DNA of 64,000 nt. Source: Paractinoplanes toevensis (GTDB taxonomy: Bacteria > Actinomycetota > Actinomycetes > Mycobacteriales > Micromonosporaceae). A program made the position numbers and the translations under genes. Below the pieces are notes generated by a model that saw only the letters and a program-made list of their open reading frames with translations, was not told the DNA's origin and ran no database searches. Below, piece by piece: positions 1 through 8,535 of the stretch (position 1 is the first letter of the stretch; every line of letters begins with the position of its first letter). The stretch lies in the NCBI RefSeq assembly GCF_018332695.1, contig NZ_BOQN01000049.1, positions 124,001-188,000 of the forward strand, given 5' to 3'.

Positions 1-315
1 TTCGAGGGTTCCCGGCCCGGCCTGCTCGGCGCCAACCTGCGGTTACGCGCCGAGATGGCCGATCCGAACCCGGCCGCCGTGCCGGGTGAGCCGGACCTGC
101 CCGATCTGCTGCCGGGGGTGCCGGCCGAGACCCCCGCCGACTTCCGCCCGGTCGCCGTGGCCAGCCGCGACCTGCTGGCCACGGCGCTGGACGGCGCCCG
201 CGGTGAGCTGCGCGCCGCCTACCTGGCGTTCGTCGGCGCCATTCAGGCGGCGGCCCCGGATGCCCGCCTGACCGAGTTGGGCGAGGCGTTGTCGGCCGAA
301 TACGACCGCCGCTAA
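1..315 (+). CDS. C-terminal end of an unrecognised protein (5' partial)
   Basis: The reading frame is open from the first base and stops at TAA, so this is the tail (about 104 residues) of a gene that begins upstream of the window. An internal ATG at 55 exists, but the codons before it are open and look equally coding, so I do not treat it as the start. The visible part is rich in Ala, Pro and Asp with a helical C-terminus (LTELGEALSAEYDRR). I recognise no domain. It ends 10 bases before the next gene, so the two may be co-transcribed. Function unknown. Confidence 0.55.
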   Translation, partial: FEGSRPGLLGANLRLRAEMADPNPAAVPGEPDLPDLLPGVPAETPADFRPVAVASRDLLATALDGARGELRAAYLAFVGAIQAAAPDARLTELGEALSAEYDRR

Positions 316-325
316 CGTTGCTCTT

Positions 326-1240
326 ATGTTGATCAGCCTGGGTTTGCCGGTTTCCGGAGCATGGGCGATGCCCGCGTCGCTGGTGCGGTTCGGGAAGCTG
401 GCCGAGGAACTCGGCTATCACGGGCTGTGGGCGTTCCAGCGGCTGCTGGTCGGTGCCGATCAGCAGCTGGCGCCGGTCTACCAGAGCGTGCTCGATCCGA
501 TGGTGGCGCTGGGTTACACCGCCGCGGTCACGTCGCGCATCCGGCTCGGTGTCGCCGTGATCAACCTGCCGTACGTGTCGCCGGCCTACCTCGCGAAGCA
601 GGCCGCCACCCTGGACGTGCTCTCCGGCGGGCGGCACGACCTGGGGCTGGGCACCGGCTGGTCGGAACCGGAGTTCGTGGCGACCGGTTCGGACCCGAAC
701 CCGCGCGGACGGCGCACCGAGGAGTACGTGGCGGCTCTGCGCACCCTCTGGAACGACCCGGTGGCATCCTTCGACGGCGAGTTCTACACCGTTCCGCCGA
801 GCCGGTCGGCGCCGCCGCCGGTGCAGGCGGGCGGCCCTCCGGTGCTGCTGGGCGGCACCGCCGATCCGGCGCTGCGGCGGGCGGGCCGGATCGCGGCGGG
901 GTGGGTGAGCAGCAGCCAGGCCCGGCTGGAGGACGTGCGGCGGGGCGTTCAGGTGGTGCGCCGGTCGGCCGAGGAGTCCGGGCGGGACCCGGACGAGGTG
1001 CGCATCGTGGTGCGGGGCTGGGTAAAAGCCGGCGAACGGCACGATTCGCTGCCGTTGTCGGGCGACGCCGAGCAGATTCGGGCCGGTGCCGAGCTTTATG
1101 CCCAGGCCGGCGTGACCGAGCTGTTCGACGACCTGAACTGGGATCCGCTGCTGGGCGGCCCGGACGCGGACCCGGCGGCGGCCCTGGAGCGGGCGGTAGA
1201 GATCATCACCGATCTGGCGCCGACCGACTTCGCAACGTAG
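326..1240 (+). CDS. LLM-class F420-dependent oxidoreductase
   Basis: This 304-residue protein has the luciferase-like TIM-barrel pattern of actinobacterial F420-dependent oxidoreductases. It has an N-terminal strand (MLISLGLPVSG), an ELGYHGLW segment near residue 30, SRIRLGVAVINLPYVSP near residues 72-88, and the conserved LSGGRHDLGLGTGW stretch near residues 100-113. The family uses reduced coenzyme F420 (or FMN) for hydride transfer to small organic substrates in the cytosol. The substrate cannot be read from the sequence. The length is normal and nothing is missing. It follows the preceding gene by 10 bases and is followed by a long non-coding gap, so it probably ends its transcript. Confidence 0.85.
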   Translation: MLISLGLPVSGAWAMPASLVRFGKLAEELGYHGLWAFQRLLVGADQQLAPVYQSVLDPMVALGYTAAVTSRIRLGVAVINLPYVSPAYLAKQAATLDVLSGGRHDLGLGTGWSEPEFVATGSDPNPRGRRTEEYVAALRTLWNDPVASFDGEFYTVPPSRSAPPPVQAGGPPVLLGGTADPALRRAGRIAAGWVSSSQARLEDVRRGVQVVRRSAEESGRDPDEVRIVVRGWVKAGERHDSLPLSGDAEQIRAGAELYAQAGVTELFDDLNWDPLLGGPDADPAAALERAVEIITDLAPTDFAT

Positions 1241-1818
1241 GGAAGACGCCGGTCGAAGTCCGGGGAATGGCATGAAATGGCGTCCGATTCGTAATCAGAA
1301 TGGCTCGCGAAAACTTTCGGCGAGTGCGTTGAGTAACGGAGATCAACACAGAACCGTGCTCCGAGGGGCCGTTGGACCGTGGATCCGGGGGCTCTCGGCC
1401 CGATCCACCGCAGATCTTCCGTGTGAGAGCGCTCACGGCCGAAGGATCCGGCTCGGCGCCTTCCCAAGATCGACATCTCGGTGAAACCCTGACGAAACAG
1501 CGGCTCTTCGAGGTCGCTCGGCAACTTCGATGACTTTGCGCAACCGTACGATTGCCCTTTGGGTTGTGATATCTCGCAAATGGGACACCGTGGATCGTCG
1601 AAAGGTACGATTTGCTCGGTCAAATGACGGTTCATTCCCCCATGGGGCTGCGTCTGGTATGGCCTACGTGATATGGGCTGTCAGCTGGCTGTTATTCATT
1701 CGATGCGTCAACCCATTTTCTACGGACGTTTTACGGGCTACCTTCCCAACCGCAGGATCCGAATACCTCTCGCGCACGGCGCATGTGAGGGTGTGTCGTT
1801 CGAGGAGGTGATTGAAGC
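1241..1818. other. 578-base gap with no convincing gene, ahead of the ABC importer operon
   Basis: I see no gene here. An open frame at 1530-1811 lacks third-position GC bias and resembles no family. The second half (about 1530-1790) is clearly more AT-rich than the flanking genes, as expected of a regulatory region. It contains an AGCGCT-centred palindrome near 1425 and the octamer GTACGATT twice, 59 bases apart (1546 and 1605). It ends in a very strong ribosome-binding site, AGGAGGTGATT at 1803-1813, just before the first importer gene. Confidence 0.6.
1425..1436. promoter_or_regulatory. LacI-type operator-like palindrome GAGAGCGCTCAC
   Basis: The core GAGCGCTC is a perfect palindrome with a partly symmetric outer pair. 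It has the NNAGCGCTNN form typical of LacI-family operators for plant-glycan genes in actinobacteria. It resembles GAGAGCGCTCTC at 20203 and the sites around 23316-23397. It lies 380 bases upstream of the importer operon, so a role there is inference. The AGCGCT core is shared by many LacI proteins, so the cognate regulator is uncertain. Confidence 0.4.
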
Positions 1819-2841
1819 GTGGAACCCCTGATCGAAGAGGCCGCGCTGGAGCCGAAGGGCGCGTCGATCGACGCGATGACGGCTCCCACAGGAGATCTGA
1901 AGAAGGTCGAGACCCGGCACAAGTCGCCGACCCAGATCGCCCTGGCGCGCTTGCGCAAGGACCGGCTCGCCATGGTCTGCCTGGGCATCTTCATCTTCTT
2001 CATCCTGATCGCCGTGTTCGCCCCGCTTCTCGCGAAGCTCGAGGGCCAGGACACGACGACACTGCACCAGGACCTGATCGACGAGTACGGTTTTCCGACC
2101 ATCTCGTTCACCAGTGAGCATTGGTTCGGCATCGAGCCCCGACTCGGGCGTGACCTGTTCGCCCGCTTCGTCTACGGCGCCCGCCCGTCCCTGATCGTGG
2201 CCATCTCGGTCACCTTCATCACCGCCGTCATCGGCGTGTGCATGGGCCTGCTGTCCGGCTTCCTCGGCGGCTGGATCGACCGGGTCATCTCCTGGGTCAT
2301 CGACTTCGTCCTGAGCCTGCCCTACCTCCTCTTCGCGATCGCCGCTCCGGCCGTGATCCTCAGCGTCATGGGCGACAACCCGACCGAGGCGGACGTCAGC
2401 CAGGTCACCCGGTCGCGGTTCATCGCGCTGATCCTGGTCCTCTCCTTCTTCGGCTGGGCCAGCCTGGCCCGGCTCATCCGCGGTGAAGTGCTGTCGCTGC
2501 GCGAGCGCGAGTTCATCGCCGCCGCCCGGGTGCTGGGCGTGCCCACCCACAAGGTCCTGTTCAAGGAACTGCTGCCGAACCTGGTGGCGCCGATCATCAT
2601 CGCCACCTCGCTGGCTCTGCCGACCTACATCGTCGCCGAAGCGGGTCTGACCTTCCTCGGCGTGGGTCTGGTCGAGCCGACCCCGTCGTGGGGGCTCACG
2701 ATCAGCAACGCCACGACGTACTACCGGGCCGACCCGCTCTACCTGTGGCTGCCTGTGCTGGCGATCAGCATCCTGGTGCTGGCGCTGAGCCTGCTCGGTG
2801 ACTCGATCCGAGACGCTTTCGATCCCCGCACACGACGGTGA
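1819..2841 (+). CDS. ABC importer permease, DppC/OppC type
   Basis: This 340-residue inner-membrane permease belongs to the peptide/nickel/oligosaccharide (PepT) ABC importer family. The first transmembrane helix is near residues 52-71 (LGIFIFFILIAVFAPLL). The cytoplasmic EAA loop that contacts the ATPase is near residue 230 (EFIAAARVLG), and several more helices follow. The GTG start is chosen because AGGAGGTGATT lies just upstream. It has a long N-terminal tail of about 45 residues before the first helix. The gene order is unusual: the C-type permease comes first, then the binding protein, the B-type permease and two ATPases. The substrate may be peptides or oligosaccharides; see the CBM6 gene at the operon's end. 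Confidence 0.9.
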   Translation: MEPLIEEAALEPKGASIDAMTAPTGDLKKVETRHKSPTQIALARLRKDRLAMVCLGIFIFFILIAVFAPLLAKLEGQDTTTLHQDLIDEYGFPTISFTSEHWFGIEPRLGRDLFARFVYGARPSLIVAISVTFITAVIGVCMGLLSGFLGGWIDRVISWVIDFVLSLPYLLFAIAAPAVILSVMGDNPTEADVSQVTRSRFIALILVLSFFGWASLARLIRGEVLSLREREFIAAARVLGVPTHKVLFKELLPNLVAPIIIATSLALPTYIVAEAGLTFLGVGLVEPTPSWGLTISNATTYYRADPLYLWLPVLAISILVLALSLLGDSIRDAFDPRTRR

Positions 2842-2873
2842 CCCCGTCGACGCATTGTTAAGAAAGAGGAGAA

Positions 2874-4616
2874 ATGGCAAGGCGCTTCAAGGTGGCCGTG
2901 GCGGCGACAGCCGCCCTGGCGATCGGTTTGTCGGGCTGTGGCAGCCCGTCATCCAAGAACGACACGGACAAGGGCGACACCGGCAAGCTTCAGGCCCAGC
3001 AGGCTGCGACCGACCCGAACGCCAAGGGTCCGGCGGCCGAGGTCGCGGGCGCGAAGAAGGGCGGCACGATCACGATCGTCGCCCAGACCACGCCGTCCAC
3101 GCTCGACCCCACTGACACGTACTACACCGACTCGAACGAGATCGAGAAGCTTACTTTCCGTACGCCCACGCAGTACGACATCCGCGACGGCCAGCCGGTC
3201 CTCGTCCCCGACCTGACCGACCTCGGTACGGTCTCGGCGGACAAGCTGACCTGGACGTTCAAGATGACGGGCACGTTCAAGTACGAGGACGGCACCGACG
3301 TCAAGGTCGAGGACCTGGCGTACGCGATCAAGCGGTCCTTCGCCCACGACGTGTACCCGAACGGCCCCGCGTACCAGCTGTCCTACTTCAAGGACGGCGA
3401 CAAGTACAAGGGCCCGTACGCCGACGGTGACAACTACTCCGGCGTGGAGACCCAGGGCACCGACACCCTGATCATCCACCTCGCGAAGCCGTTCGCCGAC
3501 CTGCCGTTCTACCTGACCTTCCCGGCCTTCACGCCGATCCCGAAGGCCAAGGACACCAAGCAGGACTACAAGAACCACCCGCTGTCGACCGGCCCGTACA
3601 TGTTCGACCAGTACGTTCCGGGCACCTCGCTGACGCTGAAGAAGAACCCGAACTGGGACCCCAACACCGACCCGGCCCGGCACCAGTACGCCGACGCGTG
3701 GAGCTTCAAGTGGGGCGGCGAGCTCGTCACCCTGCAGCAGAAGGTGCTGAACTCGGCCGGCGACGACGCCAACTCGCTCGCCTACGACGAGGTCGACGCC
3801 TCGCTGATCCCGCAGCTGACCGGCGACAAGGCCAACCAGCTGGTCAAGGGTGAGAGCCCCTGCCTCTACACGTTCAACATGGACACGCGGAAGATCACGG
3901 ACATCAACATCCGTAAGGCGATCGCCAAGGCGTACCCGTACGACGCGCTGTCCAAGGCGAACGGCAACAACGACTACACCTCGGAGCCGGCCAGCACCAT
4001 CCTGCCGCCGGGCGTCCCGGGGCACACCAAGTACACCCCGCTCCCCGACCTGGCCGGTACCGGTGCCGGCGACCCCGCGGGTGCCAAGAAGATCCTGACC
4101 GACGCCGGCAAGCTCGGCTTCGAGATCAGCTGGTACTACGACAACACCAAGCCGATCCCGCAGCAGATCTCGAACATCCGCGCCGACGCACTCACCAAGG
4201 CCGGCTTCAAGGTCAAGGCGATCGGTGTCGCCACCGCCGACCTGCGCTCCAAGGTGGGCGACTACGACGCTCCGGTCAACACCGGCCAGGCTCCGCGCGG
4301 CTGGTGCTCCGACTGGCCGACCGGTTCCTCGTGGCTGCCGGTGCTCTTCGAGAGCAAGAGCATCGCCGAGGGCCAGAGCTGGGGCATGCTGCAGGACCCG
4401 GCGCTCGACAAGAAGATCGAGGACGTCGCGAACCTGCCGACCGACCAGGCGACCGGCAAGTGGGCCGCGCTCGACCAGGAGATCATGGGCATGTACGTCG
4501 CCCTGCCGTGGTACTACACCAAGATGGCCGTCGTGGCCGGCACCAACATCGGTGGCGCCGTCGGCGACGCGACCGTGGGCATGCCGTTCTTCCCGGACAT
4601 GTACCTGAAGAGCTGA
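2874..4616 (+). CDS. ABC importer substrate-binding lipoprotein, SBP_bac_5 family
   Basis: This 580-residue lipoprotein captures the substrate outside the membrane for the permeases encoded on either side. A type II signal peptide ends in the lipobox LSGC, with Cys22 as the lipidated residue, followed by a polar linker. The mature protein has the family-5 fold, with GGTITIVAQTTPSTLDPTD near residues 63-81 and the HPLSTGPYMFDQY motif typical of peptide-binding proteins near residue 240. AAGAGGAG lies just ahead of the ATG. Family members bind di- or oligopeptides, nickel, or cello- and mannooligosaccharides, and the sequence alone does not decide which. Two hairpins follow the stop codon and may favour higher expression of this subunit. 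Confidence 0.9.
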   Translation: MARRFKVAVAATAALAIGLSGCGSPSSKNDTDKGDTGKLQAQQAATDPNAKGPAAEVAGAKKGGTITIVAQTTPSTLDPTDTYYTDSNEIEKLTFRTPTQYDIRDGQPVLVPDLTDLGTVSADKLTWTFKMTGTFKYEDGTDVKVEDLAYAIKRSFAHDVYPNGPAYQLSYFKDGDKYKGPYADGDNYSGVETQGTDTLIIHLAKPFADLPFYLTFPAFTPIPKAKDTKQDYKNHPLSTGPYMFDQYVPGTSLTLKKNPNWDPNTDPARHQYADAWSFKWGGELVTLQQKVLNSAGDDANSLAYDEVDASLIPQLTGDKANQLVKGESPCLYTFNMDTRKITDINIRKAIAKAYPYDALSKANGNNDYTSEPASTILPPGVPGHTKYTPLPDLAGTGAGDPAGAKKILTDAGKLGFEISWYYDNTKPIPQQISNIRADALTKAGFKVKAIGVATADLRSKVGDYDAPVNTGQAPRGWCSDWPTGSSWLPVLFESKSIAEGQSWGMLQDPALDKKIEDVANLPTDQATGKWAALDQEIMGMYVALPWYYTKMAVVAGTNIGGAVGDATVGMPFFPDMYLKS

Positions 4617-4666
4617 CCTAGGTCAGTAAACGGCCGGTGGCCCGGCCGCTCTGCGGCCGGGCCACC
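4613..4666 (+). terminator. Two hairpins after the binding-protein gene (partial terminator or mRNA stabiliser)
   Basis: A perfect 14-base palindrome, CTGACCTAGGTCAG (4613-4626), spans the stop codon. It is followed by a 14-bp stem with a 3-base loop: GGTGGCCCGGCCGC (4636-4649), TCT, and its exact complement (4653-4666). No T-run follows, and the operon clearly continues with the next permease. I infer a partial terminator or 3'-end stabiliser that makes more binding protein than membrane subunits, as seen in many ABC operons. Confidence 0.6.
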
Positions 4667-4729
4667 GATCACGCCTACCCGCGTTCTCCCAGTCACCTAT
4701 CTCTATCTCTCTCACCACGAGGTGCCGCC

Positions 4730-5707
4730 GTGCTGCTGTACATCCTGCGACGCGTGATCAGTGCGATCTCGGTCGTGATAGTCACGGTGGTGTGCAGTTT
4801 CCTGCTGTTCTTCGCCGCGCCGCACGACCCGGCCGGCGTCATCTGCGGCCCGAAGTGCACGCCCGAACGGCTGAAGGACATCACCAACAGCCTCAATCTC
4901 GACCAACCCGTAGTCGAGCAGATCGGTCTTTACTTCAAAGGCATCGTGGTCGGTCGCGACTACTCCGCCGGTGGTGTCACCCGGCACTGCGACGCACCCT
5001 GCCTCGGTTACTCGTACATCCTCGGCGTCCCCGTCACCGACCTGCTGGCCCGGGCCGTCCCCGTCACGCTGTCGATCGTCATCGGCGGCGCGACCATCTA
5101 CCTCTGCTTCGGCGTGCTGATCGGCACCATCGCGGCCCGCGTCCGCGGAACGACCCTCGACAAGGCGGCCGTCGGCACCTCGCTGGTGATCGGCTCGGTT
5201 CCGTACTTCATCGTCGCCCTGGTCATCGCGCTGTACGCCACGTTCCTGCCGAAGTCACAGTACGTATCGTTCTTCGAAAATCCGTTCCAGTGGGCCGCCG
5301 GCCTGCTCGCGGCCTGGCTCTGTCTCGGCCTGACCAACTCGGCGCAGTACACCCGGTACTCCCGCGCCTCGATGATCGAGGCACTGGGCCAGGACTTCAC
5401 CCGCACCGCCCGGTCGAAGGGCATCTCGGAGCGGCGCGTGGTCTACCGGCACGGCCTGCGGGCCGCCATGACCCCGGTCATCACCATCTTCGGCGTCGAC
5501 GTCGCCTACCAGCTGGTCAACACGATCTTCACCGAACGCATCTTCCAGCTGCCCGGCCTCGGCACCCGCATCATCAACGCGTTCAACCAGTACGACCTGC
5601 CGGTGCTGATGGGTGGCGTGATCGTCGGCGCCACGGTCCTGGTAGTGATGAACCTGGTGGTAGACATCCTGTACACGGTCCTCGACCCCCGGGTGCGGCT
5701 CGGATGA
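4730..5707 (+). CDS. ABC importer permease, DppB/OppB type
   Basis: This 325-residue permease pairs with the DppC-type subunit. It begins with the family's hallmark N-terminus (LLYILRRVISAISVVIVTVV), the first helix running straight into the membrane. The EAA loop is near residues 220-245 (FTRTARSKGISERRVVYRHG). I choose GTG 4730, preceded by CACGAGG, over the in-frame ATG at 4637, because that upstream stretch falls in the hairpin region and lacks family similarity. A Cys-containing periplasmic loop (VICGPKCTPERL) follows helix 1. The stop codon overlaps the next start as ATGA, implying translational coupling. Confidence 0.9.
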   Translation: MLLYILRRVISAISVVIVTVVCSFLLFFAAPHDPAGVICGPKCTPERLKDITNSLNLDQPVVEQIGLYFKGIVVGRDYSAGGVTRHCDAPCLGYSYILGVPVTDLLARAVPVTLSIVIGGATIYLCFGVLIGTIAARVRGTTLDKAAVGTSLVIGSVPYFIVALVIALYATFLPKSQYVSFFENPFQWAAGLLAAWLCLGLTNSAQYTRYSRASMIEALGQDFTRTARSKGISERRVVYRHGLRAAMTPVITIFGVDVAYQLVNTIFTERIFQLPGLGTRIINAFNQYDLPVLMGGVIVGATVLVVMNLVVDILYTVLDPRVRLG

Positions 5708-6843
5708 GCGACATCGACCCGACCACGACCCCATCTGTCCCGCAAGGCGGCAACATGACCGAACAGACCGTACGGGCACCGCAGACCGTCACCCGTGCCC
5801 CCCGCACCCGTGCCGAGGGGGAAGAGGCGTACCTCGAGGTCACCGACCTGCACGTGCAGTTCCCCACGGCGGACGGCCGGGTGCAGGCGGTCCAGGGCCT
5901 GAGCTACTCGCTGCCGCTGCGGCGCACGCTGGCGATCGTCGGCGAGTCCGGTTCCGGCAAGAGCGTCTCGAGCATGGCCATCCTCGGCCTGCACGACCGG
6001 AAGTCGACCTGGATCTCCGGGTCGATCAAGGTCGGCGGCAAGGAGGTCGTCGGCATGTCCGAGAAGGACCTGATGAGCTACCGCGGCGCCGACGCCGCGA
6101 TGATCTTCCAGGACCCGCAGTCGTCGCTGCACCCGTTCTTCACGATCGGTGACCAGATCACCGAGTCCTACCGGGCGCACCACAACGTCTCGAAGCGGGC
6201 GGCCAAGGCGCGCGCGGTCGACATGCTCGGCCGGGTCGGCATCCCGAACCCGTCGCGCCGCGTGGACCAGTACCCGCACGAGTTCTCCGGCGGCATGCGG
6301 CAGCGCGCCATGATCGCGATGGCGCTGGTCAACGACCCGAAGCTGCTGATCGCCGACGAGCCGACCACGGCCCTCGACGTGACCGTGCAGGCCCAGATCC
6401 TCGACCTCATCGCCGACCTGCAGCGCGACTTCGGCTCGGCGGTCGTGTTCATCACCCATGACCTCGGCGTGGTGGCCGAGATCGCCGACGACATCCTGGT
6501 GATGTACGGCGGCAACGCGGTCGAGCACGGGCCGGTCGAGAAGATCCTCGGCGCGCCGCTGCACCCGTACAGCTGGGGCTTGCTGGAAAGCATCCCGGCG
6601 GTGTCCGGCACGCCCGGTCCGCTGCACCCGATCCCGGGCTCCCCGCCCAGCCTGCTGGCCATGCCGAGCGGCTGCGCCTTCCACCCGCGCTGCGAGTTCC
6701 GCGACCGGGTGGGCGGCGACCTGTGCCGGACGCTGAAGCCGGAACTCATCCCGCGGACCGCGGACCAGGGGCGCACCTCCCGGTGCCACCTGAAGGAACC
6801 CGACAAGGTCTTCGAGACCGAAGTCCTGCCCCGGCTGCCGTAA
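5704..6843 (+). CDS. ABC importer ATPase, DppD/OppD type
   Basis: This 379-residue ATPase powers the importer. Walker A is GESGSGKS (about residues 80-87), the signature is SGGMRQR (about 195) and Walker B is LLIADEPT (about 215-222), followed by an HDLGVVAEIADD switch region. The C-terminal oligopeptide-transporter extension holds four cysteines (GCAFHPRC, then DLC and SRC). In the mycobacterial DppD protein such cysteines have, as I recall, been reported to bind an iron-sulfur cluster. ATG 5704 overlaps the preceding stop. A second in-frame ATG at 5755 is possible and would remove 17 low-complexity residues. Confidence 0.9.
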   Translation: MSDIDPTTTPSVPQGGNMTEQTVRAPQTVTRAPRTRAEGEEAYLEVTDLHVQFPTADGRVQAVQGLSYSLPLRRTLAIVGESGSGKSVSSMAILGLHDRKSTWISGSIKVGGKEVVGMSEKDLMSYRGADAAMIFQDPQSSLHPFFTIGDQITESYRAHHNVSKRAAKARAVDMLGRVGIPNPSRRVDQYPHEFSGGMRQRAMIAMALVNDPKLLIADEPTTALDVTVQAQILDLIADLQRDFGSAVVFITHDLGVVAEIADDILVMYGGNAVEHGPVEKILGAPLHPYSWGLLESIPAVSGTPGPLHPIPGSPPSLLAMPSGCAFHPRCEFRDRVGGDLCRTLKPELIPRTADQGRTSRCHLKEPDKVFETEVLPRLP

Positions 6844-6856
6844 GAGGATCCTGACG

Positions 6857-7912
6857 ATGACCACCACCACCGAGAAGTCCGGCATCAAACGTGTCGAGGG
6901 CGCTCCGCTGCTCGAGCTCAACGATGTGAAGATGCACTTCCGGGCGAAGGGCGAAGGCCTCCTGGCTCGCGGCACCAAATGGGTGCAGGCCGTGGACGGG
7001 GTCAGCCTGTCCGTGCAGCCCGGCGAGACGCTGGGCCTGGTCGGCGAGTCCGGCTGCGGCAAGTCGACCACGGCCCGGCTGATCACCCGGCTGCTCGAAC
7101 CGACCGCCGGCGAGATCAAGTACCAGGGCGTCGACATCGCGCACATGTCCGAGCGGAAGCTGCGGCCGTACCGGCGCGAGATCCAGCTGATCTTCCAGGA
7201 CCCGTACTCGTCGCTGAACCCGCGGCACACGGTCGGCACGATCGTCGGCACCGCGCTGCGCACGCACGGCATGGTGCCCAAGGGCGGCGAGCTGAAGCGG
7301 GTGCAGGAGCTGCTCGAGGTCGTCGGCCTCAACCCGGAGCACTACAACCGCTACCCGCACGAGTTCTCCGGCGGTCAACGGCAGCGCATCGGCATCGCCC
7401 GCGCGCTGGCCGCCCGCCCGAAGATCATCGTGGCCGACGAGCCGGTGTCGGCGCTCGACGTGTCCATCCAGGCCCAGGTGATGAACCTGCTGGAGAACCT
7501 CCGCAAGGAGCTGGGCATCGCGTTCGTCTTCATCGCGCACGACCTGGGCGTGGTCCGGCACTTCTGCGACCGGGTAGCGGTGATGTACCTGGGCCGGATG
7601 GTCGAGGAGGGCCCGCGGGACGCGCTGTACGAGACTCCGCAGCACCCGTACACCCAGGCCCTGCTCTCCGCCGTGCCGGACATCGGCGTGGTCCGCGGCG
7701 TTCCGCCGAAGCACCGGATCCGCCTGGTCGGCGACGTGCCCAGCCCGGTCGACCCGCCCTCCGGCTGCCGGTTCCGCACCCGCTGCTGGAAGGCGGAGGA
7801 CATCTGCGCCACCGCCGACCCGGCGCTGGAGCGGAAGCCGGTCGGCGACACTGTGGTGGCCTGCCACTTCGCCGAGCCGCCGGTCGAGTCGATCGTCGCC
7901 GAAGCGGTCTAG
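6857..7912 (+). CDS. ABC importer ATPase, DppF/OppF type
   Basis: This 351-residue protein is the second ATPase of the importer and presumably forms a heterodimer with the preceding one. Walker A is GESGCGKS (about residues 62-69), the signature is SGGQRQR (about 172) and Walker B is IIVADEPV (about 190), with the switch histidine in IAHDLGVVRHF. The C-terminal extension again carries four cysteines (GCRFRTRCWKAEDIC, then ACHF). It starts 13 bases after the previous gene. A gene for a carbohydrate-binding membrane protein follows with only two bases between stop and start, so it is very likely in the same transcript. Confidence 0.9.
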   Translation: MTTTTEKSGIKRVEGAPLLELNDVKMHFRAKGEGLLARGTKWVQAVDGVSLSVQPGETLGLVGESGCGKSTTARLITRLLEPTAGEIKYQGVDIAHMSERKLRPYRREIQLIFQDPYSSLNPRHTVGTIVGTALRTHGMVPKGGELKRVQELLEVVGLNPEHYNRYPHEFSGGQRQRIGIARALAARPKIIVADEPVSALDVSIQAQVMNLLENLRKELGIAFVFIAHDLGVVRHFCDRVAVMYLGRMVEEGPRDALYETPQHPYTQALLSAVPDIGVVRGVPPKHRIRLVGDVPSPVDPPSGCRFRTRCWKAEDICATADPALERKPVGDTVVACHFAEPPVESIVAEAV

Positions 7913-7914
7913 GG

Positions 7915-8535
7915 GTGGTGGCCGCACCGCCGCCGGCAGCCCCGTCGGTCTATCGCACCCGTGCCTACCGCACCCGGCAGCGCGCTCTGATCGCGCTGGG
8001 TGCGGTGGGCCTGGTGGGTCTCGGTTACGGGATCGGGCGCTGGCAGGACACTCCTTCTGCCAGTCCGGCGGTCGCCGCGCCGGTTGCGAAGCCGGCGTCG
8101 GCCGCGCCGACCACCTCGGCGCCGCCGACCCCGACCGTCTACCAGACGCTGCAGGCCGAGGCGGCCAACGGCAACCAGGGCATCCAGCCGCAGGACACCG
8201 AGGACCAGGGCGGCGGGCAGAACGTCGGCTGGATCGCGGCCGGTGACTACCTGCGGTTCGACAACATCGAGTTCGGCGAGGTGCCGGCGACGAAGCTGGA
8301 CGTGCGGGTGGCCACCGACGCGGACAGCGGTCGGATGGATGTGCGCCTGGACTCACCCACCGGCGACCCGGTCGGCACGCTCCGGGTCACCAGGACCGGC
8401 GGGTGGCAGAACTGGCGGACCGACGAGGTGACGCTGACCACGCCGATCACCGGCGTCCACACGGTGTTCTTCACGTTCGACCGCGAGGACGACGGCGAGT
8501 TCCTCAATCTGAACTGGCTGCTGTTCCAGCACTGA
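7915..8535 (+). CDS. Membrane-anchored CBM6 carbohydrate-binding protein
   Basis: The protein has 206 residues: a short basic cytoplasmic N-terminus, one transmembrane anchor (about residues 24-41), a Pro/Ala/Thr linker, then a single extracellular family-6 carbohydrate-binding module (about 78-206). The module is recognised by LQAEAANGNQGIQ at its start, the GWIAAGDYLRFDNIEF strand pair and the closing FLNLNWLLFQ, which provide the aromatic platform and Ca2+ region of the fold. No catalytic domain is attached. GTG 7915 is two bases after the ATPase stop. Its place in the operon suggests that it presents glycans to the importer, or that the importer moves saccharides. The 3' end overlaps the convergent hsp20 gene by 32 bases. 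Confidence 0.8.
   Translation: MVAAPPPAAPSVYRTRAYRTRQRALIALGAVGLVGLGYGIGRWQDTPSASPAVAAPVAKPASAAPTTSAPPTPTVYQTLQAEAANGNQGIQPQDTEDQGGGQNVGWIAAGDYLRFDNIEFGEVPATKLDVRVATDADSGRMDVRLDSPTGDPVGTLRVTRTGGWQNWRTDEVTLTTPITGVHTVFFTFDREDDGEFLNLNWLLFQH

Noticed and set aside
1546..1612. Direct repeat GTACGATT 59 bases apart as an iteron or operator pair
   Set aside because: Only eight bases match and the flanks differ; too weak to call.
1530..1811. Possible 93-residue gene in the gap before the importer operon
   Set aside because: AT-rich, no codon-position GC bias, no ribosome-binding site and no family resemblance; it overlaps what looks like the promoter region.
5506..7332. 608-residue open frame on the minus strand
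   Set aside because: Antisense to the two ABC ATPase genes with complete motifs.
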